Below, in pieces: positions 35,356 to 44,026 of a stretch of 64,000 nucleotides of DNA (position 1 is its first letter; each line of letters starts with the position of its first letter). The DNA is from Peribacillus kribbensis DSM 17871 (GTDB lineage Bacteria; Bacillota; Bacilli; Bacillales; DSM-1321), in assembly GCF_000430765.1 (NCBI RefSeq), contig NZ_KE387241.1:143617-207616 (forward strand), given 5' to 3'. A program made the translations under genes and the position numbers. The notes under the pieces were generated by a model. That model made no database searches, had not been told where the DNA came from, and was given only the letters and a program-made list of their open reading frames with translations.

Positions 35356-35487
35356 AGAAATCTCCTGTCTGTTAGAGGAATAAACATTTCCGTAATATTC
35401 CCTATTATGAAGCACAAAGAGAGTCCATACAACCAGTAAGGAGGCTTGGCGGATTTTTAAGGAAAAGCGGCTAGCCCGCGGGCACAA

Positions 35488-35580
35488 AAACAGGGACTGT
35501 CATTCTTTAAAATAAAGCAGGTGGAGAAAAACGAATGCTTTCCTCCGCCTGCTTTTAAATTTTGTTCAGCCGACTTCCCC
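35488..35580. repeat. Terminator-like dispersed repeat, copy 2
   Basis: This shares AAAAACA, GACTGTC, TAAAGCAGGTGGAGAAAA and TTTTGTTC with the element at 2121-2217, in the same order and spacing. AAGCAGG...CCTGCTTTT still pairs. It lies upstream of the ktr gene, where no transcript needs a plus-strand terminator, which supports a mobile or dispersed repeat rather than a dedicated terminator. Confidence 0.65.
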
Positions 35581-35614
35581 ATTTAGGAATTTGATGCTGC
35601 ACCTGAGCTGATAC

Positions 35615-35800
35615 ATAAAGGGAGAATTTCCCCTTATTTCGTAAAAATGAGGAAAAAGAGCTTCAATAGAGGGAGAAATTCCCTCTATTGAACAAAAAAA
35701 TTCTAAAATTGAGGAATTTTCATTCAATAAGGGGAAAACTTCCCCTTATATCCACTGAAAAGAGCTCTATTCTTAATTTAAGCGTAAAAGTTCCCCTTAT
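35615..35800. repeat. Array of AT-flanked GGGGAA/TTCCCC palindromes
   Basis: Palindromes: 35615-35637 (ATAAAGGGAGAA/TTTCCCCTTAT), 35664-35690 (CAATAGAGGGA/TCCCTCTATTG, perfect), 35727-35749 (ATAAGGGGAA/TTCCCCTTAT, perfect), and a half site at 35790-35800 (TTCCCCTTAT). Centres are about 50-60 bp apart, and the spacers repeat TGAGGAA...TTCA. The stretch 35356-35850 contains no gene. Confidence 0.8.
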
Positions 35801-35823
35801 TTTGTTAAAGGCAAAGGCCTTTT

Positions 35824-35845
35824 TCAGAAAGCCAGTTTACCTGAT
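35824..35845. repeat. Partial copy of the 17367 palindromic element
   Basis: TTCAGAAAGCCAGTTTACCT matches TTCAGAAAATCGGTTTACCT at 17375 with three differences. It sits just past the protease stop codon. Confidence 0.55.
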
Positions 35846-35850
35846 AGCCA

Positions 35851-37497
35851 TTACTGAATTCCAACCTGATCGAATCCGCCTGAGGCTGCTTTTGCTTCCT
35901 GGCTTCCCTCTCCATAAAGATCCACCGCAGATTGTACGACAGCCTTGCGCGCATCACTGAAAGTAGATGTTGGCGTTAGATATTGGGTCAGGGCGCGATA
36001 ATAAATTTTGCCCAGTTTTTCACGGCCGACTTCCTGGGCCGTCAGGTACGCTGCATGGTTAATAATCGAGGAATTGATATGGACTCCTCCATTATCCAAT
36101 GACAGCGGCAGGTTATAAAATTCACTCATATTGGATGGGTATTTTCCACTTCCATTTCCATAAGCGGTATACTTGTCACCTACCGGATATTTGCCCGGAT
36201 CACTTAAGCTTCGAAGAGATTCTCTTCCTCCTGCCTTCGCTTCAGGAGCCATAATTTCTTCTCCAATTTCCCAGTTTTTATCGTCGATCAGTGCCCCAAA
36301 AATATCGGAGAAAGCTTCATTCAAAGCTCCTGACTGATTGCGGTACTGAAGATTCGCCGTGTTTGTTGTAACACCGTGAGTCATTTCGTGGGCGGCTACA
36401 TCCAGCCCTGCGGATAGGGTAATCATGAACTTGCCGTCTCCATCGCCATAAGTCATGTATTTACCGTTCCAGAATGCATTATTATAGTCTGTACCATAGT
36501 GGACATAAGAAATGATGGCCATCCCTTTGTCATCCAGTGAATTTCGGTTATGTTCCTTTAAATAATACTCGTAAACAGCTTCTGAGTTATGATGAGCATC
36601 CACTCCTGCACGGTCATAATCGGTTTTGAATGAGGCACTCTTACTAGAAACGATTTGGTTGGAAGGATAATCATATGTAATGATGCCTTTTAAATTATTA
36701 TGGGCATAATCTGCCAGCTGGAAGGTGGTTCCCTGATTAGGTTGTTTTACCTGAGAGATATGCAGCAAACGGTTTTCGCCAAGCACGCCTGTACCGACCC
36801 CTGTCTGCGATTTGACCTCATCTGAATGCATTAATCCATTGACGGCGTCCAGCACCTTGCCTGTTGAAGCATCCACATAGATAAACCAGTTGCCCGGCGC
36901 GTCCCCAAGGAAGTTCAAGTTCACTTTATAGGCCAGAGTATTTTTTTCCGGAGCAGAGTAAATGACAAGGTCAGTTGCCGGTTCTAATTGAAGCTTTTCT
37001 GGGGCGTTCACCGCAGCCATCGCAGTCGCAAGTGCACTTGTACTGCTTACGGTTGGAGCAGTGTTTAGATCTGAATCCTCCACTTCCTTGTTGAAATAAC
37101 CGTTAACTGCCGCTACTTCATTTTGTTTATTGTAATGGACAATGACCTCTGAACCTTCTACAGGCACTCCATTTTTTGTCTGGGTAAAGCGGACATGGGT
37201 CATACCAAGGTCATCTTTTTTTGACGTTTTTTCTTTTAGGCTCGCTTTAGGATTCTTGATGCCGACCGCTGCTTTTTGCTCATTCAAAAAGTTCAGCGCA
37301 TCAGCGGCATTGCCTCCTGAGCGCTTCTCTAGCTGTTTTTCTTGTACAAACAAAGGAACCGCCCCTTTAGATGTCTGCGCATATGCAGGCTTCTCTGCGG
37401 CTTTCTCAGGCTGATCGGCCAGTACATTGCCAAACGGCAGAAGTCCCGCTGCCAAGGATGCGGATAAAACAAGGGGTGCCATTACTTTTTTCTTCAA
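35851..37497 (-). CDS. Thermolysin-family neutral metalloprotease, secreted precursor
   Basis: 548 residues: signal peptide (1 to about 27, MKKKVMAPLVLSASLAAGLL), FTP/PepSY propeptide (about 30-240), mature M4 peptidase (about 245-548). The zinc site is HEMTH (370-374) with Glu394 in GALNEAFSD; His473 in DNGGVHINSS stabilises the transition state. It should be exported and degrade extracellular protein, like bacillolysin/NprE. It is a single gene with its own leader. The downstream region is the repeat-rich 35.5-35.8 kb interval, with no clear terminator. Confidence 0.95.
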   Translation of the reverse strand: MKKKVMAPLVLSASLAAGLLPFGNVLADQPEKAAEKPAYAQTSKGAVPLFVQEKQLEKRSGGNAADALNFLNEQKAAVGIKNPKASLKEKTSKKDDLGMTHVRFTQTKNGVPVEGSEVIVHYNKQNEVAAVNGYFNKEVEDSDLNTAPTVSSTSALATAMAAVNAPEKLQLEPATDLVIYSAPEKNTLAYKVNLNFLGDAPGNWFIYVDASTGKVLDAVNGLMHSDEVKSQTGVGTGVLGENRLLHISQVKQPNQGTTFQLADYAHNNLKGIITYDYPSNQIVSSKSASFKTDYDRAGVDAHHNSEAVYEYYLKEHNRNSLDDKGMAIISYVHYGTDYNNAFWNGKYMTYGDGDGKFMITLSAGLDVAAHEMTHGVTTNTANLQYRNQSGALNEAFSDIFGALIDDKNWEIGEEIMAPEAKAGGRESLRSLSDPGKYPVGDKYTAYGNGSGKYPSNMSEFYNLPLSLDNGGVHINSSIINHAAYLTAQEVGREKLGKIYYRALTQYLTPTSTFSDARKAVVQSAVDLYGEGSQEAKAASGGFDQVGIQ

Positions 37498-37624
37498 AAA
37501 AATCCCTCCTGAAAATGAATATCCTTAGTATAAATTCAAGTCCGCCAAATTTCATGATTAATTTGAATTATCTGACATTATTTTTAGTAGGTCTTTCACT
37601 CTATTTATTTAGTAAAGCGAAATA

Positions 37625-37658
37625 AAAAAAGAGGGCGGGACACCCACCCTCTAAAAAA
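37625..37658. terminator. Terminator of yclNOPQ
   Basis: AGAGGG(C)GGG-ACA-CCC(A)CCCTCT has A/T tracts on both sides, with TTTTTTTAT on the minus strand. It lies about 100 bp past the yclQ stop. Confidence 0.8.
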
Positions 37659-37752
37659 CTATTTTGCTGTTTCTTTAAGGACTTCTGCCACCGAAGCAAT
37701 CAGGCTGGAAGAACCTGTTAACTCTTCTATTCTTGCGGAATGCTCCTCAGAT

Positions 37753-38703
37753 TTATTCCAGCCCTTTTGCTGCTTCCTCTGCCATTTTGGCCGATGACTC
37801 AAGACCGCCTCCGGAGAGATACCAGTAACCAGGATCCAGATAAATAATTTTTCCGTTTTTATAGGCATTGGTTTTCTTCACCAAGGCATTCTCTATGACT
37901 TTTTTAGCATTTTCCCCTTCGCCAATGGCCGCGTCACGGTCAATGACATAAAGAATATCAGGATTCTTTTCTGCAATGAATTCCATCGAGATATTCTGTC
38001 CATGTATCGGGTCAGCTTCTATATCATTTGCAGCTGCCTTAATGCCAAACAAGCCGTGGATGAGACCAAATCTTGAATTCGGGCCAAATGCTGTTACTTT
38101 TCCGCCTTCTGTCAATGTTACCAATGCTTTTTCATCGCTCTGTGATGCTTTGTCTTTAATATTCTTTACAGTCTGGTCGAAGGCTGTCAAATCTTCCTTA
38201 ACCTGCTTTTCCTTGCCAAAAATTTTCCCTATCGTATTGGCATTATCTTTAAAGGATTTCTCGTAATGCTTGTTATCCATACCAACGAAAATGGTAGGAG
38301 CAATCTCCTGGAACTTATCATAGGAATCCTGCTGCCTGCCGGAAATAATGATTAAATCTGGCTTTAGCTCATTGATGGCTTCGAAATCAGGCTCCTTTAA
38401 TCCTCCAACATTCTTATACTTGGAATCTTTATATTTACTTAAGTAGACTGGAACATTTTTTTGAGGAACTCCTGCCACAGAATCTTCGAGTTTCAGCTTA
38501 TCCATTGAATCTAATGCTCCAAAATCAAAGACTACCACTTTCTTCGGATTTTCCGGCACCTTTGACTCACCTAATTGATGTTTGATGGTTAATGTATTAT
38601 CCTCCTTGGGAGAAGATGAACCTGTAGTTTTCCCGCTGTTCCCGCAAGCGGCCAAAAAAAGCACTAGCATGGAAATCAATAAAAAAACAGATATTTTCCT
38701 CAT
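37753..38703 (-). CDS. yclQ: Siderophore (petrobactin-type) binding lipoprotein YclQ
   Basis: 316 residues. Lipobox LFLAAC (Cys20), then a periplasmic-binding-protein fold of the FeuA/FhuD class: KVVVFDFGALDSMDKLKLEDSVAGVPQKN, GGLKEPDFEAINELKPDLIIISGRQ, FGPNSRFGLIHGLFGIKAA and IYLDPGYWYLSGGGLES. It matches B. subtilis YclQ closely in these blocks and in gene order. It captures Fe-siderophore outside the membrane for YclN-YclO-YclP. GGGGTGTG precedes the ATG. Confidence 0.92.
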   Translation of the reverse strand: MRKISVFLLISMLVLFLAACGNSGKTTGSSSPKEDNTLTIKHQLGESKVPENPKKVVVFDFGALDSMDKLKLEDSVAGVPQKNVPVYLSKYKDSKYKNVGGLKEPDFEAINELKPDLIIISGRQQDSYDKFQEIAPTIFVGMDNKHYEKSFKDNANTIGKIFGKEKQVKEDLTAFDQTVKNIKDKASQSDEKALVTLTEGGKVTAFGPNSRFGLIHGLFGIKAAANDIEADPIHGQNISMEFIAEKNPDILYVIDRDAAIGEGENAKKVIENALVKKTNAYKNGKIIYLDPGYWYLSGGGLESSAKMAEEAAKGLE

Positions 38704-38739
38704 GATTTTTCACACCCCAAATAATTTATTTTTAATATT

Positions 38740-39498
38740 TCACACATAGTACACACAGATCTTATTGTCACTGATTTCCTGAATAGGGATTTCCATATCA
38801 TATAATGGAGCCAATACACCCGGATCGATGATGCTATGTACAGGACCGCTTTGGATGACCCGCCCATTCTTTAAAGCGACAATCTCGTCTGAATAACAGG
38901 AAGCAAAGTTAATATCATGAATGACGATTACGACCGTCTTGCCCAGCTCCCGGGTCAATCTTCGGAGGACTTTCATAATTTGGACAGAGTGCTTCATATC
39001 GAGATTGTTTAATGGTTCATCCAGCAGGATATAATCCGTATCCTGGGCGATTACCATCGCAATATAGGCCCTTTGCTGCTGCCCCCCGCTCAAACGGTCC
39101 ATGAACTGATGCTGGATTTCCTCAAGCTCCATGTAGGCAATGGCCATATCCACGAAGCTCCAATCCTCTTTCGTCAGCCTCCCCTTTGAATATGGGAATC
39201 TCCCGAATGCTACAAGCTCTCTGACAGTCAGCCGGACATTGATCGAGTTGGACTGTTTAAGAATTGACAGCTTCCTCGCAAGCTCATTCGTATTGCAGCT
39301 GCCCACTTCCTTCCCATCTATCCTGACTTCACCAGAGTCTTTTGACAGAAGCCTGCTCATCATGGAAAGAACGGTACTTTTCCCCGCTCCATTCGGTCCG
39401 ATAAACGATGTGATTTTACCTTTCTGGATCTGAAAGGAGACATCTTCAACGACAAATTTATTCCCGTATTTTTTCGAAAGGTTTTCAACGGTGATCAT
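38740..39498 (-). CDS. yclP: Siderophore ABC importer ATPase YclP
   Basis: 252 residues. Walker A GPNGAGKST, signature LSGGQQQRAYIAM, Walker B YILLDEPLNNLD, H-loop VIHDINFA. This FecE-type ATPase energises Fe-siderophore uptake. Its ATG overlaps the yclO stop codon (ATGA), showing translational coupling. Confidence 0.93.
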   Translation of the reverse strand: MITVENLSKKYGNKFVVEDVSFQIQKGKITSFIGPNGAGKSTVLSMMSRLLSKDSGEVRIDGKEVGSCNTNELARKLSILKQSNSINVRLTVRELVAFGRFPYSKGRLTKEDWSFVDMAIAYMELEEIQHQFMDRLSGGQQQRAYIAMVIAQDTDYILLDEPLNNLDMKHSVQIMKVLRRLTRELGKTVVIVIHDINFASCYSDEIVALKNGRVIQSGPVHSIIDPGVLAPLYDMEIPIQEISDNKICVYYV

Positions 39499-40442
39499 GC
39501 TTTCCTCTCCTTTAACAGCAGATATAAAAAGTACACTCCTCCGGCAAAGTTAATGATGACGCTGATTGTAGTTGAGAAGGTGAACACCCTCTCAACAAGC
39601 AGTAATCCGCCCGTCAATGCCATGATGCTGATGAGGATTGAACCTGTTAGCAAATGGGAATGGCGGTATGTTTTCAAAAACTGATAGGCTGTATTTGCAA
39701 CGAGAAGTCCCAGGAACGTAATCGGACCGACAAGTGACGTCGATATGGAGACCAGTACCGCCACCACGATCAGCAGTCTTTTCACAACAAAGTGATAATC
39801 TACCCCCAAATTAACGGCGGAATCCCTGCCGAGTGATAATACGTCGAGATACTTCACAAATCTTAAGGAATAAAGGAAAACCATGACAAAAAGCACAGAC
39901 GACAAAAGCAGTAAATCCGTATTGATATTATTAAAGCTTGCAAACATTCGGTCCTGGATGATCATAAAATCGTTTGGATCCATAATGACCTGCATGAAGG
40001 AAGAAAAACTCTGGAATAAAATCCCCATGACCATTCCAGCCAGCAAAAGAAAATAAATGTTCCTTCCATCTTTTTGGAAGAGGACTTTAAACAGCCCCAA
40101 GGCAAATAGAATCATAAAACAGATACAGATGACGAAATTAATATTTTTATCCATGACTGTAGAACTTGCTGTACCAAATACGAAAATCAGCACCGTCTGA
40201 ATGAGTATATACAGGGAATCTAATCCGATAATACTCGGTGTCAGAATCCTGTTATTCGTAACGGTCTGAAAAATCACGGTTGACAGGGCAATAGAAGTAC
40301 CCGTCAAGACAATGGCTGCTATTTTGACCAGCCTCTTTGGCACAACATATCCCCAGTAATTCCCGATATCTGTAAACAAAAAGATGCATACCAGTATCAG
40401 GGTAATGGCTGCAGCCAGGATCAGCTTTACATTATTGTGCAT
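39495..40442 (-). CDS. yclO: Siderophore ABC importer permease YclO
   Basis: 315 residues, about nine hydrophobic helices of the FecCD permease family. Recognisable are NRILTPSIIGLDSLYILIQ and the cytoplasmic coupling region VDYHFVVKRLLIV...VSTSLVGPITFLGLLVAN. It forms the translocation channel with YclN. It overlaps the 3' end of yclN by 11 bp. Confidence 0.93.
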   Translation of the reverse strand: MHNNVKLILAAAITLILVCIFLFTDIGNYWGYVVPKRLVKIAAIVLTGTSIALSTVIFQTVTNNRILTPSIIGLDSLYILIQTVLIFVFGTASSTVMDKNINFVICICFMILFALGLFKVLFQKDGRNIYFLLLAGMVMGILFQSFSSFMQVIMDPNDFMIIQDRMFASFNNINTDLLLLSSVLFVMVFLYSLRFVKYLDVLSLGRDSAVNLGVDYHFVVKRLLIVVAVLVSISTSLVGPITFLGLLVANTAYQFLKTYRHSHLLTGSILISIMALTGGLLLVERVFTFSTTISVIINFAGGVYFLYLLLKERKA

Positions 40443-41388
40443 AGGCCCTTCCCCTTATCAGCAGGTAAAGGAAGATTCCGCTCCCAATAACTCCTACTGT
40501 CAAACCGATTGGAATTTCGTATGGAAAAATGATGACCCGGCCGAGAATATCGCAGATTAGTAGAAATACTGCACCTAAAAGAGCGGTCGGGAATAAATTT
40601 TTTTTAAGATTATCTCCATTGAAAATGGAAACAATATTCGGAACAATCAAACCTAAAAAAGGAATGGTTCCTACTGTCAGCAGTACTGCAGCCGTAGACA
40701 GGGCCACGATGACAAGTCCGATATTAACGGTAAGCCTATATTTAAGGCCCAGACTTCCGGCGAAGTCTTCCCCCATCCCTGCCAGAGTGAATTTATCCGC
40801 GTAGAAATATGCTAGAATCATTAAAGGAACACTTATGTAAATCATTTCATAGCGGCCTGCCATAACCATGGAAAAGTCCCCCTGCAGCCAGGCAGATATG
40901 CTTTGAATCAAGTCATGCTTATAGGCAAAAAAAGTGGTGATGGAGCTGATGATATTGCCGAACATCAGTCCGACCAGCGGAATAAAAATGGCATCCTTAA
41001 ACTGGATAGAGTCTAAAAGTTTCATAAATAAAAAGGTGCCGGCAAGAGCAAAAACAGCGGCAATGACCATCTTTACCATCATCCCCGCCGAGGAAAACAG
41101 CAGCAGGGAAACGAGAATTCCAAGCCTGGCACTGTCCATCGTCCCCGCCGTAGTCGGGGAAACGAATTTATTCTGCGACAGCTGCTGCATGATCAACCCG
41201 CAGATGCTCATGCTGATTCCTGCGATCAAGAGTGAGATTAAACGCGGGAGGCGGCTGATCAAAAGAATATCTCGTTGATCGCTGGTTAAATGCAGCAAAT
41301 CACCGGGCGAAATATGCTTAACACCAATGAATAACGAAATGATTGATAAAATCACAAGAACCATCATGAGTAATATTTCTTTTTTCAT
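40432..41388 (-). CDS. yclN: Siderophore ABC importer permease YclN
   Basis: 318 residues. FecCD permease with LPRLISLLIAGISMSICGLIMQQLSQNKFVSPTTAGTMDSARLG and TVGTIPFLGLIVPNIVS. First gene of the yclNOPQ operon. A Fur box (41402-41420) lies 14 bp upstream of the start, so it is iron-repressed. Confidence 0.93.
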   Translation of the reverse strand: MKKEILLMMVLVILSIISLFIGVKHISPGDLLHLTSDQRDILLISRLPRLISLLIAGISMSICGLIMQQLSQNKFVSPTTAGTMDSARLGILVSLLLFSSAGMMVKMVIAAVFALAGTFLFMKLLDSIQFKDAIFIPLVGLMFGNIISSITTFFAYKHDLIQSISAWLQGDFSMVMAGRYEMIYISVPLMILAYFYADKFTLAGMGEDFAGSLGLKYRLTVNIGLVIVALSTAAVLLTVGTIPFLGLIVPNIVSIFNGDNLKKNLFPTALLGAVFLLICDILGRVIIFPYEIPIGLTVGVIGSGIFLYLLIRGRAYAQ

Positions 41389-41401
41389 AAGAACCCCTAA
41401 C

Positions 41402-41420
41402 GATAATGAAAATCATTATC
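41402..41420. promoter_or_regulatory. Fur box of yclNOPQ
   Basis: GATAATGAAAATCATTATC matches the 19-bp Fur consensus GATAATGATAATCATTATC at 18 positions. Fe-Fur binding would repress the operon. Confidence 0.9.
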
Positions 41421-41454
41421 AATACAAGCTGTTAAAAAAATGAATTCCATGAAT

Positions 41455-41780
41455 TCATTTAGTAACAGCTGCTTTTTTGACTGCCTTTATTTCATATTTC
41501 CCAGCCTCCGAGCTTAGAATATAATCCGGCTTCGGCTGTCCGATTCTGGCTTTATGGCCCGCAATGTGGGCATCGCTTTTTTCCCATTGCTTCCAATGCT
41601 CCTCTGATTCCCACTTAATCAGAATCAGGACCTCTTCTTCCCCGCTGCGGACCTTTTTCTCAAGGATCGTCAAATCCACAAATCCCTCCTGCTGCTCGAT
41701 CAGCCCCTTCTTACTGAAGCGTTCCCTACCTTCTCTGCATTGCCTTCTGTAACCATCATTTTTCTAAACTGAACAAACAT
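41455..41780 (-). pseudogene. Heme-degrading monooxygenase (HmoA/IsdG-like), frameshifted
   Basis: An ATG at 41780 opens MFVQFRKMMVTEGNAEKVG and then runs into a stop. The continuation RFSKKGLIEQQEGFVDLTILEKKVR...WESEEHWKQWEKSDAHIAGHK...KYEIKAVK is in another frame. Adding one G to the GGG run (CCC at 41724-41726 on the plus strand) restores VGERFSKKGLI and a product of about 108 residues, the usual HmoA size. The antibiotic-biosynthesis-monooxygenase fold is clear. It would release iron from heme in the cytoplasm. A perfect Fur box lies upstream (41827-41841). The downstream frame has no good start. Confidence 0.85.
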
Positions 41781-41826
41781 GTTTGTAACCCCCCCATTTC
41801 CCAATCATTTATACAACAAGGATAAT

Positions 41827-41841
41827 TGATAATGATTATCA
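41827..41841. promoter_or_regulatory. Fur box of the HmoA-like gene
   Basis: TGATAATGATTATCA is the perfect 7-1-7 Fur core, 47 bp upstream of the ATG at 41780. Confidence 0.9.
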
Positions 41842-41875
41842 CTGTCAATTAATTTATCAGAAAATAAGCAGAAAA

Positions 41876-41897
41876 AGTCACAGCTTAAGCTGTGACT
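41876..41897 (-). terminator. Orphan palindrome with T-tract
   Basis: AGTCACAGCTT and its exact complement form a 22-bp perfect palindrome followed by TTTTTC on the minus strand. No minus-strand gene lies directly before it; the next gene on that side is read the other way. Confidence 0.6.
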
Positions 41898-41949
41898 CCT
41901 CCAATTTTATTGATCTTCTTCCCTATTCCCCTGGGTCTCCTCAGCAAAT

Positions 41950-42417
41950 TTGGTTCACAATATTATTACTGATCGCTCCCCTTATGGGCTCTTCTTTACA
42001 CTGGATAAAAAAAGAACCTTTGAAATCCTTTTTTATGGCTTTTCAGTTCATCTGCTATGGACATACCTGGAGATCTATCTAGGACGGAGCGACTACTTTA
42101 TTCATAAATATTATCTTGCACCTGCATTGCCTTTTGCTATTAATATGACAGCATCCGTCATACCCGTCGCATACTTACTTTTATATCAATACTGCACCAA
42201 GAAAAAGAGGAACTTTTATTTGTTTTCTATCATATTGAGTGCCATTTTAGCCTTTGGTATGGGTTCATTGGAAACATACTTTGACTTAATAGAAGTAAGA
42301 ATGGGAATGAATGAGTTCTTTCTTTTCTTGATTGATGTGATTGTCGCTTTCCTTGCATTCTGGCTTACTAAACTGTTTTTGTTTTATAAATCCCACAGTG
42401 AAAAAAAGACGGCTTAA
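41950..42417 (+). CDS. CBO0543-like membrane protein
   Basis: About 155 residues, 4-5 helices. KKRTFEILFYGFSVHLLWTYLEIYLGRSDYF and PALPFAINMTASVIPVAYLLLYQYCTKKKRNFYLFSIILSAILAFG follow the pattern of the CBO0543 family of Firmicutes membrane proteins (function unknown). The start is unclear: the earliest start-type codon in frame is TTG at 41950 without a ribosome binding site, and members usually have a longer N-terminus, so the 5' end may be lost. Confidence 0.6.
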   Translation: MVHNIITDRSPYGLFFTLDKKRTFEILFYGFSVHLLWTYLEIYLGRSDYFIHKYYLAPALPFAINMTASVIPVAYLLLYQYCTKKKRNFYLFSIILSAILAFGMGSLETYFDLIEVRMGMNEFFLFLIDVIVAFLAFWLTKLFLFYKSHSEKKTA

Positions 42418-42445
42418 CAACTTTTACAAATACATAAGCCTCAAA

Positions 42446-42488
42446 AAAAATAGGTGTCTGTGCTCTAAAGTGACAGACACCTATTTCT
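42446..42488. terminator. Bidirectional terminator
   Basis: AATAGGTGTCTGT...ACAGACACCTATT is flanked by A- and T-runs, between the convergent membrane-protein and pbuE genes. Confidence 0.85.
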
Positions 42489-42504
42489 TTAAAAACGGCT
42501 GAAT

Positions 42505-43695
42505 TTAATTTTCTGAGCCCTGGAGAGCGGAAGCAGTATGATTTTCTCTCTTGATAGCCGGTCTGGTCAAAGAAAAGACTGCACATAGCAAGGAGATGAT
42601 GACAATGACACTTCCGAACCACGCTGTACTGGAGACTGTACCGGTTTGGTCCAGTACGATTCCGCCGATTGCCGAGCCAAGGGAAATGCCGATCTGCAAT
42701 GCCGAGTTATTAAAGCTTTGCTGTATATCGGAGGTAGCCGGATCAATTTGAATCAAATAACTTTGCTGCGGCGGTGCCAGACTCCAGCTCAGCGCTCCCC
42801 AAATCATCATAATTGGAATGAATATAACAAGTGAAAAAGTCGTAAATGGCAAGATGGCCAGGGCGGCAGCAAATGCGCTGATCACAATGATGATACTTTT
42901 AGGAGCACCGATCCAATCTGAAAGTGTACCGCCGAAGGCTCCGCCCATTACTGCTGCAATGCCGAAGACAAAATAGCAGATGCTGATCCAATATGAATTC
43001 AAATGAAGATTTGTTTGCAGAAATGGTGTGAAATAAGCATAAAGTGTATAATGTCCTGCCAGCATAAACAATGTAGCAAGATGGGCACTGCCGATCTTCG
43101 CACTGCCTACTGCTTTTAACTGCTGTGACAGCGGAATTGATTTTTCGCCGGGAATACGTTCCAAAAACAGCGAGATCAGTACCATTGATCCAATGGATAA
43201 CACAGCAATTCCAAGGAAAATCACGCGCCATCCAAATGTATTGGAAACCAGGATTCCAAGCGGCACACCCAGCACGAGTGACGAACTAATCCCCATATAT
43301 ATAAGACCGAGAGCCTTCGCCTGGTGAGCAGGATCGACAACTTTTGCCGCAATGATCAAAGAAAGTACTACGATAAGCGCTGTACTTGCTGCCGTTAAAA
43401 CCCTTGCAGCCATCATAACAGTAAAATTCGGACTGAAGTATGTTATGACATTGCCCAGGATAAAAATAAACATGGAAGCAAGGTACAACTTCTTACGTTC
43501 AATCCTGCTGGTTAAGATGAGTAATAGCGGTCCGGCAATCGCATAGATCAGTGCAAACACCGTGATCAGCTGGCCGGCAGAGCTTAAAGAAATGTTAAGA
43601 TCATCAGCGATAGTCGGCAAAATTCCGCCGACAATCAATTCAACCAATCCAACAGCAACAGCTGATAAGGCCAGGATAATAACTTTGAAATTCAT
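42505..43695 (-). CDS. pbuE: Purine efflux transporter PbuE
   Basis: 396 residues, DHA1-type MFS with 12 helices. The text closely follows B. subtilis Pbu[79 protein letters not shown]. It exports hypoxanthine, adenine and related bases. An adenine riboswitch precedes it (43741-43845). AAGGAAG precedes the ATG. Confidence 0.93.
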   Translation of the reverse strand: MNFKVIILALSAVAVGLVELIVGGILPTIADDLNISLSSAGQLITVFALIYAIAGPLLLILTSRIERKKLYLASMFIFILGNVITYFSPNFTVMMAARVLTAASTALIVVLSLIIAAKVVDPAHQAKALGLIYMGISSSLVLGVPLGILVSNTFGWRVIFLGIAVLSIGSMVLISLFLERIPGEKSIPLSQQLKAVGSAKIGSAHLATLFMLAGHYTLYAYFTPFLQTNLHLNSYWISICYFVFGIAAVMGGAFGGTLSDWIGAPKSIIIVISAFAAALAILPFTTFSLVIFIPIMMIWGALSWSLAPPQQSYLIQIDPATSDIQQSFNNSALQIGISLGSAIGGIVLDQTGTVSSTAWFGSVIVIISLLCAVFSLTRPAIKRENHTASALQGSEN

Positions 43696-43740
43696 AGTAT
43701 ATACTTCCTTTCTTCATAAAGTGATATTTTCAGAAAACAC

Positions 43741-43845
43741 AAAAAATCCTGATTACAAAAAATGAAAAATTCATTTTCTGTAATCAGGATTTTATGGTTC
43801 CTGGTAGAGACCCTCAAGCCATATTCTTGAAGTTATACAGGTGTT
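43741..43845 (-). ncRNA. Adenine riboswitch of pbuE
   Basis: Aptamer on the minus strand, 43841-43778: P1 CTGT/ACAG, J1/2 ATAA, P2 TTCAAG/CTTGAG with loop AATATGG, J2/3 GTCTCTA, P3 with loop ACCATAAAA, J3/1 ATT. The pyrimidine at position 74 is U, the adenine-specific base. A terminator (TCCTGATTACA.../TGTAATCAGGA with TTTTTT, down to 43741) uses aptamer 3' bases. Adenine binding should therefore prevent termination and switch the exporter on. Confidence 0.93.
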
Positions 43846-43962
43846 ATTTATTTAAATGTCACGACTCTGAATAATTTACTATACTTCCTCCTGTTTTTCA
43901 AGTGTAAAAAACTTTCCAGCAAGTAAGCAACTGAAGAACTTTGGTCTATTGTTTGGACCCCT

Positions 43963-43993
43963 TAAATAAAAAGCCACCCAAAAGGGCAGCTTC
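43963..43993 (-). terminator. Terminator of the HAD gene at 44027
   Basis: On the minus strand AGCTGCCC-TTTT-GGGTGGCT is followed by TTTTATTT. Confidence 0.8.
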
Positions 43994-44026
43994 CTAATCT
44001 ATGATAAATTCTTCACAAAGGCGGGC

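Noticed and set aside
35356-35480. c-di-AMP (ydaO) riboswitch before the Ktr gene
   Set aside because: None of the conserved ydaO segments are present in either orientation.
35615-35800. CRISPR array as an explanation of the palindromes
   Set aside because: Only three to four short palindromes with partly repeated spacers, unequal repeats and no cas genes.
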